Shown piece after piece: positions 26,957-35,688 of a stretch of 64,000 nucleotides of DNA (position 1 is the first letter of the stretch; each line of letters starts with the position of its first letter). The translations under genes and the position numbers were made by a program. The stretch is taken from positions 2,546,501 to 2,610,500 of the forward strand of contig NZ_MDGR01000007.1 in assembly GCF_002742335.1 (NCBI RefSeq), written 5' to 3'. The stretch comes from Reichenbachiella sp. 5M10 (GTDB taxonomy: Bacteria; Bacteroidota; Bacteroidia; Cytophagales; Cyclobacteriaceae). The notes beneath the pieces are model-generated. The model saw only the letters and a program-made list of their open reading frames with translations, had not been told where the DNA came from and ran no database searches.

Positions 26957-27186
26957 CATGGCGTATAGTGCATGTGCGAACTGAGGTATTGGCCAGCCTC
27001 AGCAGAACGAACCCGTGCATCTGCCGCGGGAAAAAGTTCTCTGCTTATAGTGAGATCCGTTCGCCGCAGTGGAAAATCGGTGGAACGCAGCTCTCACCGA
27101 TTCGTTGGTAGATTCGGCAGATTTTCACTACCTTGGCTGTATTATCAAACGACACGCACACGCACCATACGCAGGCGTTATGTGTA
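26948..27186 (+). repeat. attC-like element 3 (type A)
   Basis: It starts GGCATGTAAC (mate of 26332-26341) and ends GTTATGTGTA. It is close to element 1 throughout, with scattered substitutions. The preceding gene ends inside it. Confidence 0.75.
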
Positions 27187-27207
27187 ACTAGTTCTATCGC
27201 AAATTCT

Positions 27208-27717
27208 ATGGAAATTGAAACTATTGCCGGATTAACTGGAAAGGCTTCTTATTCTCCTAACGGTAACTTTGTGGTAGTTCGTCAATTCCCTCCTAGCGAA
27301 CTGGAACTTGGAAAAGTTGTACTTGCTAACTCAGCTAGAACGGAACCTATCTACATTCGAAGTATCAAATACCCAGATCATATAAAAGTTGCCAATAGTG
27401 GAGTAGTAATCCTATGTAACGTCGAACACGAAAACCCAGAATTTTTCAACCAGCTTCTGATCCTTGATCTAACTGGGAAAAAGATGTTTGATAAAAAGTC
27501 GAACTGTCCAATATGCGCAACTGCAATTAACCATGATGGAACAATTGGAGCTGTGGCTTTTGCTGGTGCAGAGGAATACGTTGAAAGTTATCAAATATTC
27601 GTAATTGACATTCCCAATTCAAAAATTGCCCAAACTAACCAAATACCAGACCGAACCGGTATAGCAGAAATGTATTTTGATGAGAGCAACTCTTTGAAGG
27701 TGCAGGGGGTATCCTGA
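27208..27717 (+). CDS. Cassette 4: beta-rich protein of unknown function
   Basis: From the ATG at 27208 the product has 169 residues and no signal peptide. Repeated short strands (SYSPNGNFVVVRQFPP, TAINHDGTIGAVAFAG, YQIFVIDIPN) look like two or three WD40/TolB-type propeller blades. It could be a fragment of a propeller or a small stand-alone fold. No partner is apparent. Confidence 0.6.
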   Translation: MEIETIAGLTGKASYSPNGNFVVVRQFPPSELELGKVVLANSARTEPIYIRSIKYPDHIKVANSGVVILCNVEHENPEFFNQLLILDLTGKKMFDKKSNCPICATAINHDGTIGAVAFAGAEEYVESYQIFVIDIPNSKIAQTNQIPDRTGIAEMYFDESNSLKVQGVS

Positions 27718-27722
27718 AAAAA

Positions 27723-27963
27723 TACACATAACATGGCGTCATAGTGCATGTGCGAACTGAGCATTTAGCCAGCTTCGGCGGAACGAACCCGTGCATCTGC
27801 CGCGGAAAATTACTTCTCTGCTTATAGTGATGTCAGTTCGCCGCATCGGAAGATCGGCGGAACGTGGCTCTTACCGATTCACTAGTAGGTTCGGCAGATT
27901 TTCACTACTTTGGCTGTATTATCAAACGACACGCACACGCACCATACGCAGGCGTTGGCATCC
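27723..27963 (+). repeat. attC-like element 4 (type A)
   Basis: It starts TACACATAAC (mate of 27177-27186) and ends GTTGGCATCC. It is nearly identical to elements 1 and 3, including the distal segment that reads as a short open frame into the next gene. Confidence 0.75.
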
Positions 27964-27972
27964 ATTAACTGC

Positions 27973-28503
27973 ATGATGAAAAAGCTTCTCGTCTTCTTAA
28001 CTCTTCTTTCAACTCTTGACCTTTTTGGACAAGAAACGGATACGCTAAGAATTAAACATCATTACTACTATCTGGCCGACTTGAATTCACGAACCATTGC
28101 TGAACAGTTCATGAACGATGAACTCCAACCTTCGGACAACTACGTTACTTTTAGGGTTTTGGACAGCTTAACATCTGCCAACAAAAACACCAGAAAATAT
28201 TATTTACCTGTATTCAACAAAATCCTGAAACAATCTGATGGTGCGCTTTCGGAGGCTATGGGAACACCCATTATCGAATATTTGAAGAAGTATCCAACAG
28301 AGTTTGCCAGAACCATTAAGTCGGACGAACTTTTTGAACTGTATTCAAACTATGCCGCATACGAACTCTACTTTTCGGACGATTTTAAGGCTGACATTGC
28401 CGATATTGAACAATCAGCACGTGACAGCTATAGACCTTATACTGAATCAGAGCTCATTCGGAAGTTCCTGGAAACAACCGCCAAGAAAGTAGAGGAAATC
28501 TAA
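27973..28503 (+). CDS. Cassette 5: exported protein, function unknown
   Basis: From the ATG at 27973 the 176-residue product has a signal peptide (MKKLLVFLTLLSTLDLFGQ) of the Bacteroidota type ending in Phe-Gly-Gln. The mature chain is helical and charged (PVFNKILKQSDGALSEAMGT, FLETTAKKVEEI). No family is recognised. The same cassette-gene spacing (ATG about 20 bp after the GTT end) as in cassettes 2 and 4 supports the start. Confidence 0.65.
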   Translation: MMKKLLVFLTLLSTLDLFGQETDTLRIKHHYYYLADLNSRTIAEQFMNDELQPSDNYVTFRVLDSLTSANKNTRKYYLPVFNKILKQSDGALSEAMGTPIIEYLKKYPTEFARTIKSDELFELYSNYAAYELYFSDDFKADIADIEQSARDSYRPYTESELIRKFLETTAKKVEEI

Positions 28504-28510
28504 AAAAAAC

Positions 28511-28750
28511 GGATGCCAACAGACGCTGATCGGGCATATGTCTAAGTGCTTTCTGGCTGGTTTCGGTGCAAGTCGACCGTGAATCTGCCGCTGAGATACG
28601 GCAGTGCTTTCTACTAACTTCTGCTCGCAGGAGTTTTTGACTTGCGGAACGCAGTGCCGCCTGGAACCGTTGTGAGCTTCGGCAGATTTCACTACTTTAG
28701 TGCTATTCACCAGCAGTGGACATACGCCCGATAGCTGGACGTTGGGAAGC
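28511..28750 (+). repeat. attC-like element 5 (type C)
   Basis: It starts GGATGCCAAC (mate of 27954-27963) and ends GTTGGGAAGC. The left arm GCTGATCGGGCATATGTC pairs with GACATACGCCCGATAGC on the right, with a few unpaired bases. Type C recurs at 29207, 29865 and 35689. Confidence 0.75.
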
Positions 28751-28765
28751 ATACACGGAACACAT

Positions 28766-29203
28766 ATGAACCTTTCAGAAGAAAACAGGACAACTCTTTT
28801 AACTCAGTTACATAAGACCATTGAGGACACAGCGAACGCTCTGGCGAACGACCTGAACGAAGGGCGAATGGATGAACTCATCGGTTATCCGCCAAACGGT
28901 GGACTAACTGAAGCCGAGAAATCTTCTCTCGAACGTCTTAAGAACGACGAAACTCTTCGTAACGCCTTGAGAAAGATTCTGGCGAGTAACTCAGCATCTG
29001 TACTTTTTGAACTTTTCAACATAATTGATGGAACTAGTGACCCAGATCCTGAACTGGGTGAGTGGTCAGAGGTTCTGCTAGTGGATCAACCAGAGGATTT
29101 TGATGAACACGTGGAATTCCTGCATGACAACTTCTTCGAAACCTACTGGAACTGGAGAGAACTTAGGAACGCTGACTTCAAACTAGATAACCTAGAAGAC
29201 TAA
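28766..29203 (+). CDS. Cassette 6: acidic cytosolic protein, unknown
   Basis: From the ATG at 28766 the product has 145 residues, no signal peptide and a strongly acidic C-terminal half (VLLVDQPEDFDEHVEFLHDN). Helices dominate. No known family is recognised. It fills its cassette completely, ending 3 bp before the closing inverted repeat. Confidence 0.6.
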   Translation: MNLSEENRTTLLTQLHKTIEDTANALANDLNEGRMDELIGYPPNGGLTEAEKSSLERLKNDETLRNALRKILASNSASVLFELFNIIDGTSDPDPELGEWSEVLLVDQPEDFDEHVEFLHDNFFETYWNWRELRNADFKLDNLED

Positions 29204-29206
29204 AAC

Positions 29207-29448
29207 GCTTCCCAACAGACGCTGATCGGGCATATGTCTCAGTGCTTTCTGGCTGGTTTCGGTGCAACTCGACCGTGATATCTGCCGCTGAGTTACGGCT
29301 GTGCTTTCTGCCATCTTTTGCTCGCAGGATTTTTTGACTTGCAGAACGCAGTGCCATTTGGAACCGTTGTGAGCTTCGGCAGATTTCACTACTTTAGTAC
29401 TATTCACTAGCTGCAGGACATACGCCCGATAGCTGGACGTTAGGAGTC
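29207..29448 (+). repeat. attC-like element 6 (type C)
   Basis: It starts GCTTCCCAAC (exact mate of 28741-28750) and ends GTTAGGAGTC. It is colinear with elements 5 and 7 over about 240 bp. Confidence 0.75.
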
Positions 29449-29465
29449 ATGGCGGAACGCAGAAA

Positions 29466-29858
29466 ATGAGAACACAACTTTTAATAGCAACTTTATTAAC
29501 AACTCTTTTCAGCTGTCAAACCGACATTGAACTGACTGAACTGATTGACCAGAACACGCCAATTCTTCTAACCGTAATGCCGAAGAACGGGCAACTAAGT
29601 GAACTGCGAACTGACACGATTTCCGTCAACTCAGACAAGTGGAACAGACTGCAACAGTTTGCGAACGATCACTCTTCTGACTGGGAATCTACACCAGCAT
29701 CATACAATTCGGACTTTTATATTCGTCAGGGTAACTTTTCACTCATGGGATGGAACAACGGAACATCTGTAGTTGTCAACTTCATCGATACAAACGGACA
29801 AGCGAACCAACTAACTCGCAGCGTAAAACCTGGGGAACTCGACTTCTTGACGGAATAA
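29466..29858 (+). CDS. Cassette 7: small lipoprotein, unknown
   Basis: The 130-residue product has a lipoprotein signal with the lipobox LFSCQ (cysteine near residue 17), then a compact mixed domain ending in beta strands (GNFSLMGWNNGTSVVVNFID). No family is recognised. The cassette-start spacing is 27 bp. Confidence 0.65.
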   Translation: MRTQLLIATLLTTLFSCQTDIELTELIDQNTPILLTVMPKNGQLSELRTDTISVNSDKWNRLQQFANDHSSDWESTPASYNSDFYIRQGNFSLMGWNNGTSVVVNFIDTNGQANQLTRSVKPGELDFLTE

Positions 29859-29864
29859 ATAACA

Positions 29865-30106
29865 GACTCCTAACAGACGCTGATCGGGCATATGTCTGAG
29901 TGCTTTCTGGCAGATTTCTGTGGAACTCGACCGTGATATCTGCCGCTGAGATACGGCAGTACTTTCTACTTACTTCAGTTCGCAGGAGTTTTTGACTTTC
30001 GGAACGCAGTGCCATTTAGAACCGTTGTGAGCTTCGGCAGATTTCACTACTTTAGTGCTATTCACTGGCTGCTGGACATACGCCCGATAGCTGATCGTTA
30101 TGAGCA
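29865..30106 (+). repeat. attC-like element 7 (type C)
   Basis: It starts GACTCCTAAC (mate of 29439-29448) and ends GTTATGAGCA, which opens the large two-gene cassette. It is a close relative of elements 5 and 6. Confidence 0.75.
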
Positions 30107-30135
30107 ATTAAATACAAAGCGTAAAGCCAATAGAT

Positions 30136-30549
30136 ATGGAACACATGGAAATAATTAACTCGGCACTTGCAGGAATTGCTTCCTGCAAAGAAATACTGGA
30201 CAAAACAGGAATTGGAGAGGGAATTAAATCAACTCTTGAACATCTAAAAACCTTCACAAAAGATTTATTTAAATCAAATAAAGTAGCTTCTGATGCTTTA
30301 GATCAATTTGAAACCGACCCCTCGGATAATGTAAATAAAGGAATGTTAATGGCATTTCTCCAGACGGAACTCTCAACTAAACAAGGAAAGATAGATGAGC
30401 TTGAGAAGATTATTTCAGAGCTTAATGAGAGTATAAAAGGTCACAAAAAGGCTGAAGGAATACTAATTGAAAATAGTAAGAATGTCGTAACTGGTGGTTT
30501 TAAAAATATAAAAGGTAATATTTCATTAGGTGACGTAAACAAAGGGTAG
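30136..30549 (+). CDS. Cassette 8a: small helical protein with C-terminal amyloid-like motif
   Basis: The 137-residue product is soluble and helical, with a coiled-coil-like stretch (LSTKQGKIDELEKIISELNE, about 80-105). Residues 114-133 read SKNVVTGGFKNIKGNISLGD. The same 20-residue block, 17 of 20 identical, is at residues 5-24 of the next gene. The shared residues are encoded with many different third bases, so selection acts on the peptide. Bacterial amyloid-signalling pairs place one motif at the end of an effector or adaptor and its copy at the start of the neighbouring STAND receptor, which fits here. The helical part resembles adaptor domains of such systems, but no toxic activity is recognised. 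Confidence 0.65.
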   Translation: MEHMEIINSALAGIASCKEILDKTGIGEGIKSTLEHLKTFTKDLFKSNKVASDALDQFETDPSDNVNKGMLMAFLQTELSTKQGKIDELEKIISELNESIKGHKKAEGILIENSKNVVTGGFKNIKGNISLGDVNKG

Positions 30550-30575
30550 AAAAGATCAAAGTAATATTTCTTGGA

Positions 30576-33227
30576 ATGATATCTAAAAGTAAAAATGTAG
30601 TAACAGGTGGATTTCGAAATATTAAAGGGAACATCCATATTGGTGACATCTATTATTCCGAATCTGAACAAGAAAGTTCTATTAACTATTTCGATGGACT
30701 ACCAGATATTTCTTCTGACATAGGGACCCCTCAAGAACCATTCATCGGACTAAGATGGTTTTCACGTTCTGAAGCAAGAATATTTTTCGGAAGAGGGAGA
30801 GTAATTAATCAATTATTCAATCTTATAGAAAACGAATTCGGTGATAAAATAATATTGCTCTTCGGCCAGTCAGGAGTTGGTAAATCCTCTTTACTCAACG
30901 CGGGGCTGCTTCCAAGAACTGATGCTCAATGGGAAACTATATACCATCGTAGGTCTTTAACTTCAACTTTTGATGATTTTGTAAAGAATAAAGTTTCCCT
31001 TGACATTGACTCACCAAGAATTATTGTTTTGGATCAAGTAGAGGAAGCTTTTACGAATCCAAATGCCGAAAATCCTAGTGAATTTACGGACACAATAAAA
31101 CAAATAAAGAAGGTCATAACGAATCAGTCAAAAACCAGATTCATATTAAGTTTTCGCAAGGAGTATCTTTCAGAGTTTGAATTAATACTCACAAACCATG
31201 AACTAAACTACACAAAGCTTTTTATAGAGCCTTTATCCAAAGAGGATGTCGTTGAAGCAATTTCTGGTGTCGAGCGGAACAAAAACCTCAACTCTAAATT
31301 CAATTTGACTATTGAGTCTAATTTGCCAGAAGCAATAGCTCATGAAATCCTTCGAGATGAGACCTCAAATGTTGCCCCAGCACTTCAAGTTTTACTGACC
31401 AAACTTTGGAATATAGCAAGTCACACCAATCCTAACTCACCATTAATATCTGAAGAATTATTTAAGGGATACATAAAAAACACTGGTATTTTTCTGGCTG
31501 AGTTTGTGGATGAGCAGCTCAAAATTCTGAGGAGCAAAAATGTTAAATGGGTTGAGACAGGCTTAGCCATAGATATTCTTAAAACCTTCGTGACTAAACA
31601 TAAAACTTCAGCCAGTCATCCAAGAATAAACATTTTAGCCCTTTATGTTCATATTGACGAAATAGATTCACTAATAACAGAATTGAAGAATCTTTACTTA
31701 TTAACCGAAGATATAAATCCTAACAATGAAAACAACCTTAGGCTTGGACATGATTCATTGGCACAATTAATTGATGAAAAATACCATTCTTCCAACTTTC
31801 CTGGTCAAAAGGCTCGAATTATTTTGGAAAACCGCTTAAAGAACTCGGAAAGAGATAGTGAGGGGAACCTTATCTACAACCCACTCGACAAAGTTGATTT
31901 AGAAATAGTTGAGAAAGGTCAATATGGCATGAAGGTTTTAACAATCTCTGAAAAAGAATTAATTCGATTAAGTAGAAAAAAAAAGAGAAAAGAGGAAAAA
32001 AGAAGCAAGGTATTGCGATTAATAGCACTAGTTTCAATTGCGGTTATTGTATGTCTAGGGGTGTTCTCTTTTCTTCAATATAGAAACACAAAAAACGCAA
32101 AGGATGAGTTAAGAGAAAAAATAGACACGGACGCTTTAAAAGTGAAACAAAGATTCAATGAGCTTATATCACTCGCAGATAAAGCTAATGAAGACTTCTA
32201 CATAGAGCGATCTTTGAACCTATTATCTGGTGCAGTAGATTTCTTGAATCTTTTAACCGATGATCCAAATTATAATGCATTTGCTGACCAAGTAAGTAAA
32301 AGATATGGTTGGTATGTATACTTAAGAAATTATACTTCTGATATTGATAGCGCGAAAAGTATTCTCTTAAAAACAGCAAATTTTGACAAAAGGGTTGATA
32401 GCGTAACTATTCAAAATCAGAGTATAGAAACTAGTTTACTACGCATTATAACTGATAAAGAATTATCTAGTTTTGAGGAACGTCTTACTCCAAAGAAGCC
32501 AAAAATGAGATTAATCGATGGTGGTGTTTTCACGATGGGGTCTGACGATGTAGATGTTGATTATGATGAAGACCCTCATATTGCTAAAGTAAACAATTTT
32601 GAAATAGGTGTATACGAGGTGAGCTTCGATGAATATATACCTTATGCTTTACTGGGAGGAAATTTGCCAAGTGATGAGGAAAGAGGCAGAGGTGGTCGTC
32701 CTGTGGTTAACATACAATGGTTTGATGCTATTCGATATTGTAATTGGTTAAGTAAAATAAACGGGTTCGAACCTGTTTATGATGAAGACACTTGGATGCA
32801 AGACCTCTCAAAGAATGGATACAGATTACCAACTGAAGCGGAGTGGGAGTATGCTGCAGCTGGAGGCTCTATTGAAAGGACGAAATTTGCTGGAACAAAT
32901 AGTTATGATAGTCTAAGTATTTATGCTAATCACATTTCAGATGACGATTCTTTTGAACATGCGGCACCACAAGGAAGCTTTGAGCCCAATGCTCTTGGTC
33001 TGTACGATATGATAGGAAATGTCTGGGAGTGGTGCTATGATTGGCATGGAGACTATCCCCAAAAATCTGAAATTGGTTATGCTGGTCCTAAATCAGGTGA
33101 TTATAAGATTGTTAGAGGTTGTAGCTGGAACCGCAAACCTCTGTTTTGTAGGACTTCAAATAGAGGGTACTTCAGCCCTGACGTTAGATTTAATAGTATT
33201 GGTTTTAGGCTTGCTAGGACACCTTAA
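30576..33227 (+). CDS. Cassette 8b: nSTAND NTPase with membrane helix and FGE-sulfatase-like C-terminus
   Basis: The 883-residue protein begins with the Gly/Asn motif shared with the preceding gene (residues 5-24). A STAND-type NTPase follows, with Walker A FGQSGVGKSS (96-105) and Walker B IIVLDQVEE (149-157), then a helical winged region to about 470. A basic patch and one membrane helix (about 481-503) lead to a coiled linker and a formylglycine-generating-enzyme-like domain (about 644-883; GGVFTMGS, RLPTEAEWEYAAAGG, MIGNVWEWCYDW, IGFRLAR). Novel STAND proteins act as ligand-triggered switches in bacterial conflict and phage defence. The last domain could be a sensor or carbohydrate-binding fold. 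It is 26 bp after 8a, in one cassette. Confidence 0.8.
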   Translation: MISKSKNVVTGGFRNIKGNIHIGDIYYSESEQESSINYFDGLPDISSDIGTPQEPFIGLRWFSRSEARIFFGRGRVINQLFNLIENEFGDKIILLFGQSGVGKSSLLNAGLLPRTDAQWETIYHRRSLTSTFDDFVKNKVSLDIDSPRIIVLDQVEEAFTNPNAENPSEFTDTIKQIKKVITNQSKTRFILSFRKEYLSEFELILTNHELNYTKLFIEPLSKEDVVEAISGVERNKNLNSKFNLTIESNLPEAIAHEILRDETSNVAPALQVLLTKLWNIASHTNPNSPLISEELFKGYIKNTGIFLAEFVDEQLKILRSKNVKWVETGLAIDILKTFVTKHKTSASHPRINILALYVHIDEIDSLITELKNLYLLTEDINPNNENNLRLGHDSLAQLIDEKYHSSNFPGQKARIILENRLKNSERDSEGNLIYNPLDKVDLEIVEKGQYGMKVLTISEKELIRLSRKKKRKEEKRSKVLRLIALVSIAVIVCLGVFSFLQYRNTKNAKDELREKIDTDALKVKQRFNELISLADKANEDFYIERSLNLLSGAVDFLNLLTDDPNYNAFADQVSKRYGWYVYLRNYTSDIDSAKSILLKTANFDKRVDSVTIQNQSIETSLLRIITDKELSSFEERLTPKKPKMRLIDGGVFTMGSDDVDVDYDEDPHIAKVNNFEIGVYEVSFDEYIPYALLGGNLPSDEERGRGGRPVVNIQWFDAIRYCNWLSKINGFEPVYDEDTWMQDLSKNGYRLPTEAEWEYAAAGGSIERTKFAGTNSYDSLSIYANHISDDDSFEHAAPQGSFEPNALGLYDMIGNVWEWCYDWHGDYPQKSEIGYAGPKSGDYKIVRGCSWNRKPLFCRTSNRGYFSPDVRFNSIGFRLARTP

Positions 33228-33354
33228 AAAAACAATCAATATTTCCCACAATCCTTTATCTGGTTGAATAATTATGAATTAAAATAATAAATTAAACTTC
33301 TTTAATAAATCACTATACCAAAGTTAATTATTAAGTACGAAATTGATAAATAAA

Positions 33355-33427
33355 TGCTCATAACAATGTATATAAAATCATAGCACCCTTCGGGATGCTA
33401 CGCTTCATATACTAACCGTTAGCAAAT
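33355..33427 (+). repeat. attC-like element 8 (short type)
   Basis: It starts TGCTCATAAC (exact mate of 30097-30106, more than 3.2 kb away) and ends GTTAGCAAAT. Inside, TGTATAT/ATATAC and TAGCA/TGCTA form a compact stem. At about 73 bp it is in the size range of classical attC sites, unlike its long neighbours. Confidence 0.75.
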
Positions 33428-33445
33428 ATTCGATTTGAGTAACTT

Positions 33446-33847
33446 ATGATAAAATACCTTTTTCAACAAGTTGCATTAACAGTTGTTCTTTTCATGCTCT
33501 GGATTGGAACAACTAACCTATCAGGAGGAGACGTTGGAATGATGCCAATGCTAATGGGAATGCTAGTCCTCATCCACATAAGTATTGGAATAACGCTTAG
33601 TCTAATATTTAGGAATCAATTAAAGACGCCCAACTCTATGCTTATTGGAATAGTCATATTTCAATTCATTTATCAATTAGGCCCTTTGGTAATCGGTGAT
33701 GAACCAATGTTCTGGGGGATTTTTGAAGCATCGTCAAGTGGCGAAATCAACAGAGCATTTGCTCTAATTCCATTAGTCTGTGGCATCTTAACGCTAATAA
33801 CAATTGTCATCAGAGAACAGAAAAACACATTTGCTAACAGGGTGTAG
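33446..33847 (+). CDS. Cassette 9: four-helix membrane protein, unknown
   Basis: The 133-residue product is almost entirely hydrophobic, with four spans (VALTVVLFMLWIGTTNL, MLMGMLVLIHISIGITLSLI, MLIGIVIFQFIYQLGPLVIG, AFALIPLVCGILTLITIVI). No family is recognised. The frame runs through the closing inverted repeat (33829-33838) and stops at a TAG 7 bp inside the attC-like element, so its last residues are supplied by the recombination site. Confidence 0.65.
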   Translation: MIKYLFQQVALTVVLFMLWIGTTNLSGGDVGMMPMLMGMLVLIHISIGITLSLIFRNQLKTPNSMLIGIVIFQFIYQLGPLVIGDEPMFWGIFEASSSGEINRAFALIPLVCGILTLITIVIREQKNTFANRV

Positions 33848-34064
33848 GCACGAATGCCCATGCTTTCTTACCGAACCAATGCCAGAATCAGCACCACCGC
33901 TCCACGCGGAATCTCTAGAATACCGAGAACGCATTCGTGGTTTCCTTGGCGGTCTAAACCTGGGCTAATGGCTAAACAGACTTTTGTGGTTGTGCGCGGA
34001 TCGGCTATCTTTCTGCCTTAATCAAACTGTGAGGGCACATCGTCCTACACAGGCGTTAGCTGCA
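33829..34064 (+). repeat. attC-like element 9 (type B)
   Basis: It starts ATTTGCTAAC (mate of 33418-33427) and ends GTTAGCTGCA. It shares with element 2 blocks such as CGAATGCCCATGC, ACCGAG and GGGCACATCG, but has diverged considerably. Confidence 0.7.
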
Positions 34065-34092
34065 ATAACCGCTACTAAAACGATAGAAATTT

Positions 34093-35151
34093 TTGGGAAG
34101 ATATAAGTCAGTCGAAATAAAGGGTTTGTTCTTTGATAAGTTTGATGAACTTTTTCACTCTTCTCTTATTTCTGCTGTCAAGGAATCTGAACTATCAGAA
34201 GAAGAGATCATTGCTAAACTTGCACCTGAGTTCGATAATCTGGTTACTGCATATGAAGATACTATTTCAAGTACCTACTTAGAGCACCATAAATTCAAGC
34301 TGAATGACTTCTTAAAGTCACATTTCAAAAATCAAAAGACAATTGCAACCACTAATAAAAATTCTATTATCCCATTCCACCTTTATATAAATGGGTGCGC
34401 AATTGCTTTTGAGAAGATAACAGAAAGAATAGGTAGAAAAAGGATCGATAGTACATTGAAAACCAATGTTGCACTGTATGGACTAGTTATTAGACGAGCT
34501 GATGAGATTGCAAACCTCTTGCTTTGCGGACATATAGATGGAGCAATGATCATTTGGAGATCACTTTATGAAAACGCAATTATTCTGATGCTACTAGCAA
34601 CGGAGAACGATCCAGAACTTGCTGATAAATTCTACAAACATTCAATTAGGAACTCAAAAAACAAGGTGGCGAGTTTCAATAAACATTATAAAAAACTAGG
34701 GTTTAAGAAGCTGCCAAAATCGACTGACATCAAACTAGAAAAAGAGACAGAGAGTCTTAAGAAAGAGTACGGTAAAGACTTTCTATCTAATGACTTTGGA
34801 TGGGCTGATGACCTATTTCCTGGAAAGCAAAAGGCGAATTTTAGACTGATAGAAGATAGAGTGGAAATGAGCAAATATCGACCGTATTATCTGTTATGTT
34901 GCGAGCAAATGCACTCAAATTTCAATGGTTTCAAGAACTTTATGGAAGGTAGCAAGATCATTCTTCCGAGACTAATGGCACAGGAAATTGACTTAGTTCA
35001 TTTCATTGATCCAATGCAATTTACATTGAGCATATTGCATGATATTAACGATTATATGTTGTATGAATTTTCCACACCAAGTGAATATGAGGTTAACCTT
35101 CTGCTTTTGGAGAAAATATTTGAAAAGCAACAGAAATCCTTTGACATCTAA
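34093..35151 (+). CDS. Cassette 10: DUF5677-like protein
   Basis: The frame encodes about 352 residues from a TTG at 34093. An in-frame TAG lies three codons upstream and no ATG is near, so the start is a TTG or another rare codon. The helical core GLVIRRADEIANLLLCGHID followed by WRSLYENAIILMLLATE matches the DUF5677 family, whose role is unknown. No signal peptide or membrane span is seen. It is markedly AT-rich compared with the PUL genes. Confidence 0.65.
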   Translation: MGRYKSVEIKGLFFDKFDELFHSSLISAVKESELSEEEIIAKLAPEFDNLVTAYEDTISSTYLEHHKFKLNDFLKSHFKNQKTIATTNKNSIIPFHLYINGCAIAFEKITERIGRKRIDSTLKTNVALYGLVIRRADEIANLLLCGHIDGAMIIWRSLYENAIILMLLATENDPELADKFYKHSIRNSKNKVASFNKHYKKLGFKKLPKSTDIKLEKETESLKKEYGKDFLSNDFGWADDLFPGKQKANFRLIEDRVEMSKYRPYYLLCCEQMHSNFNGFKNFMEGSKIILPRLMAQEIDLVHFIDPMQFTLSILHDINDYMLYEFSTPSEYEVNLLLLEKIFEKQQKSFDI

Positions 35152-35153
35152 AA

Positions 35154-35275
35154 GCAGCTAACAGACACTATCATCCATAAGCTTCCTGAGCTATTTGCAA
35201 AGGCTAGTGCGATGAGATACTTTTATAGATATTTGAAAAGTCCAGCTTACGGATGATAGTTGGACGTTACCAGCC
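35154..35275 (+). repeat. attC-like element 10 (intermediate type)
   Basis: It starts GCAGCTAAC (mate of 34055-34063) and ends GTTACCAGCC. The arms ACTATCATCC-TAAGCT and AGCTTA-GGATGATAGT pair almost perfectly. At about 122 bp it falls in the normal length range of integron attC sites and is unrelated in sequence to types A-C. Confidence 0.75.
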
Positions 35276-35285
35276 ATGACTGCCA

Positions 35286-35684
35286 ATGAGCAAGATCAAA
35301 TTCATACTAACTTTTCTAATTCCTTTCACCGGAACTCTTGTTTTCGGGCAGAACTCAAATAGTCTGATACCTGACGAAATTAAATCAACCGGGGATTCTG
35401 CCGTCTTAGCTCAACTTGGAACCGAGATATTCGAGCGAACTAACTTTCTGTGCGAAAAAAGTTTGGTTGCCATAGATTTAGCCATTAACTCTGGACTTCA
35501 ATATGGATTAGGAATATATAATGATGGCTTGATTTTCGACATTGAATTCAATTCCTTCCTTTGGAGGATTAAGAACCATCTAACAGAACGCCCTGACACT
35601 GGTGAACTGATCTTTATTGACGCAACAACAGGCGAACGAATAATAGAAAAGGATGCTCAATGGCGGAGGTCTATAATCCATTAA
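35286..35684 (+). CDS. Cassette 11: exported protein, unknown
   Basis: The 132-residue product has a signal peptide ending in the common Bacteroidota form (TFLIPFTGTLVFGQNSN). The mature chain is short and mixed helical/beta with no recognised motif. The stop is 4 bp before the closing inverted repeat. Confidence 0.6.
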   Translation: MSKIKFILTFLIPFTGTLVFGQNSNSLIPDEIKSTGDSAVLAQLGTEIFERTNFLCEKSLVAIDLAINSGLQYGLGIYNDGLIFDIEFNSFLWRIKNHLTERPDTGELIFIDATTGERIIEKDAQWRRSIIH

Positions 35685-35688
35685 AGAC

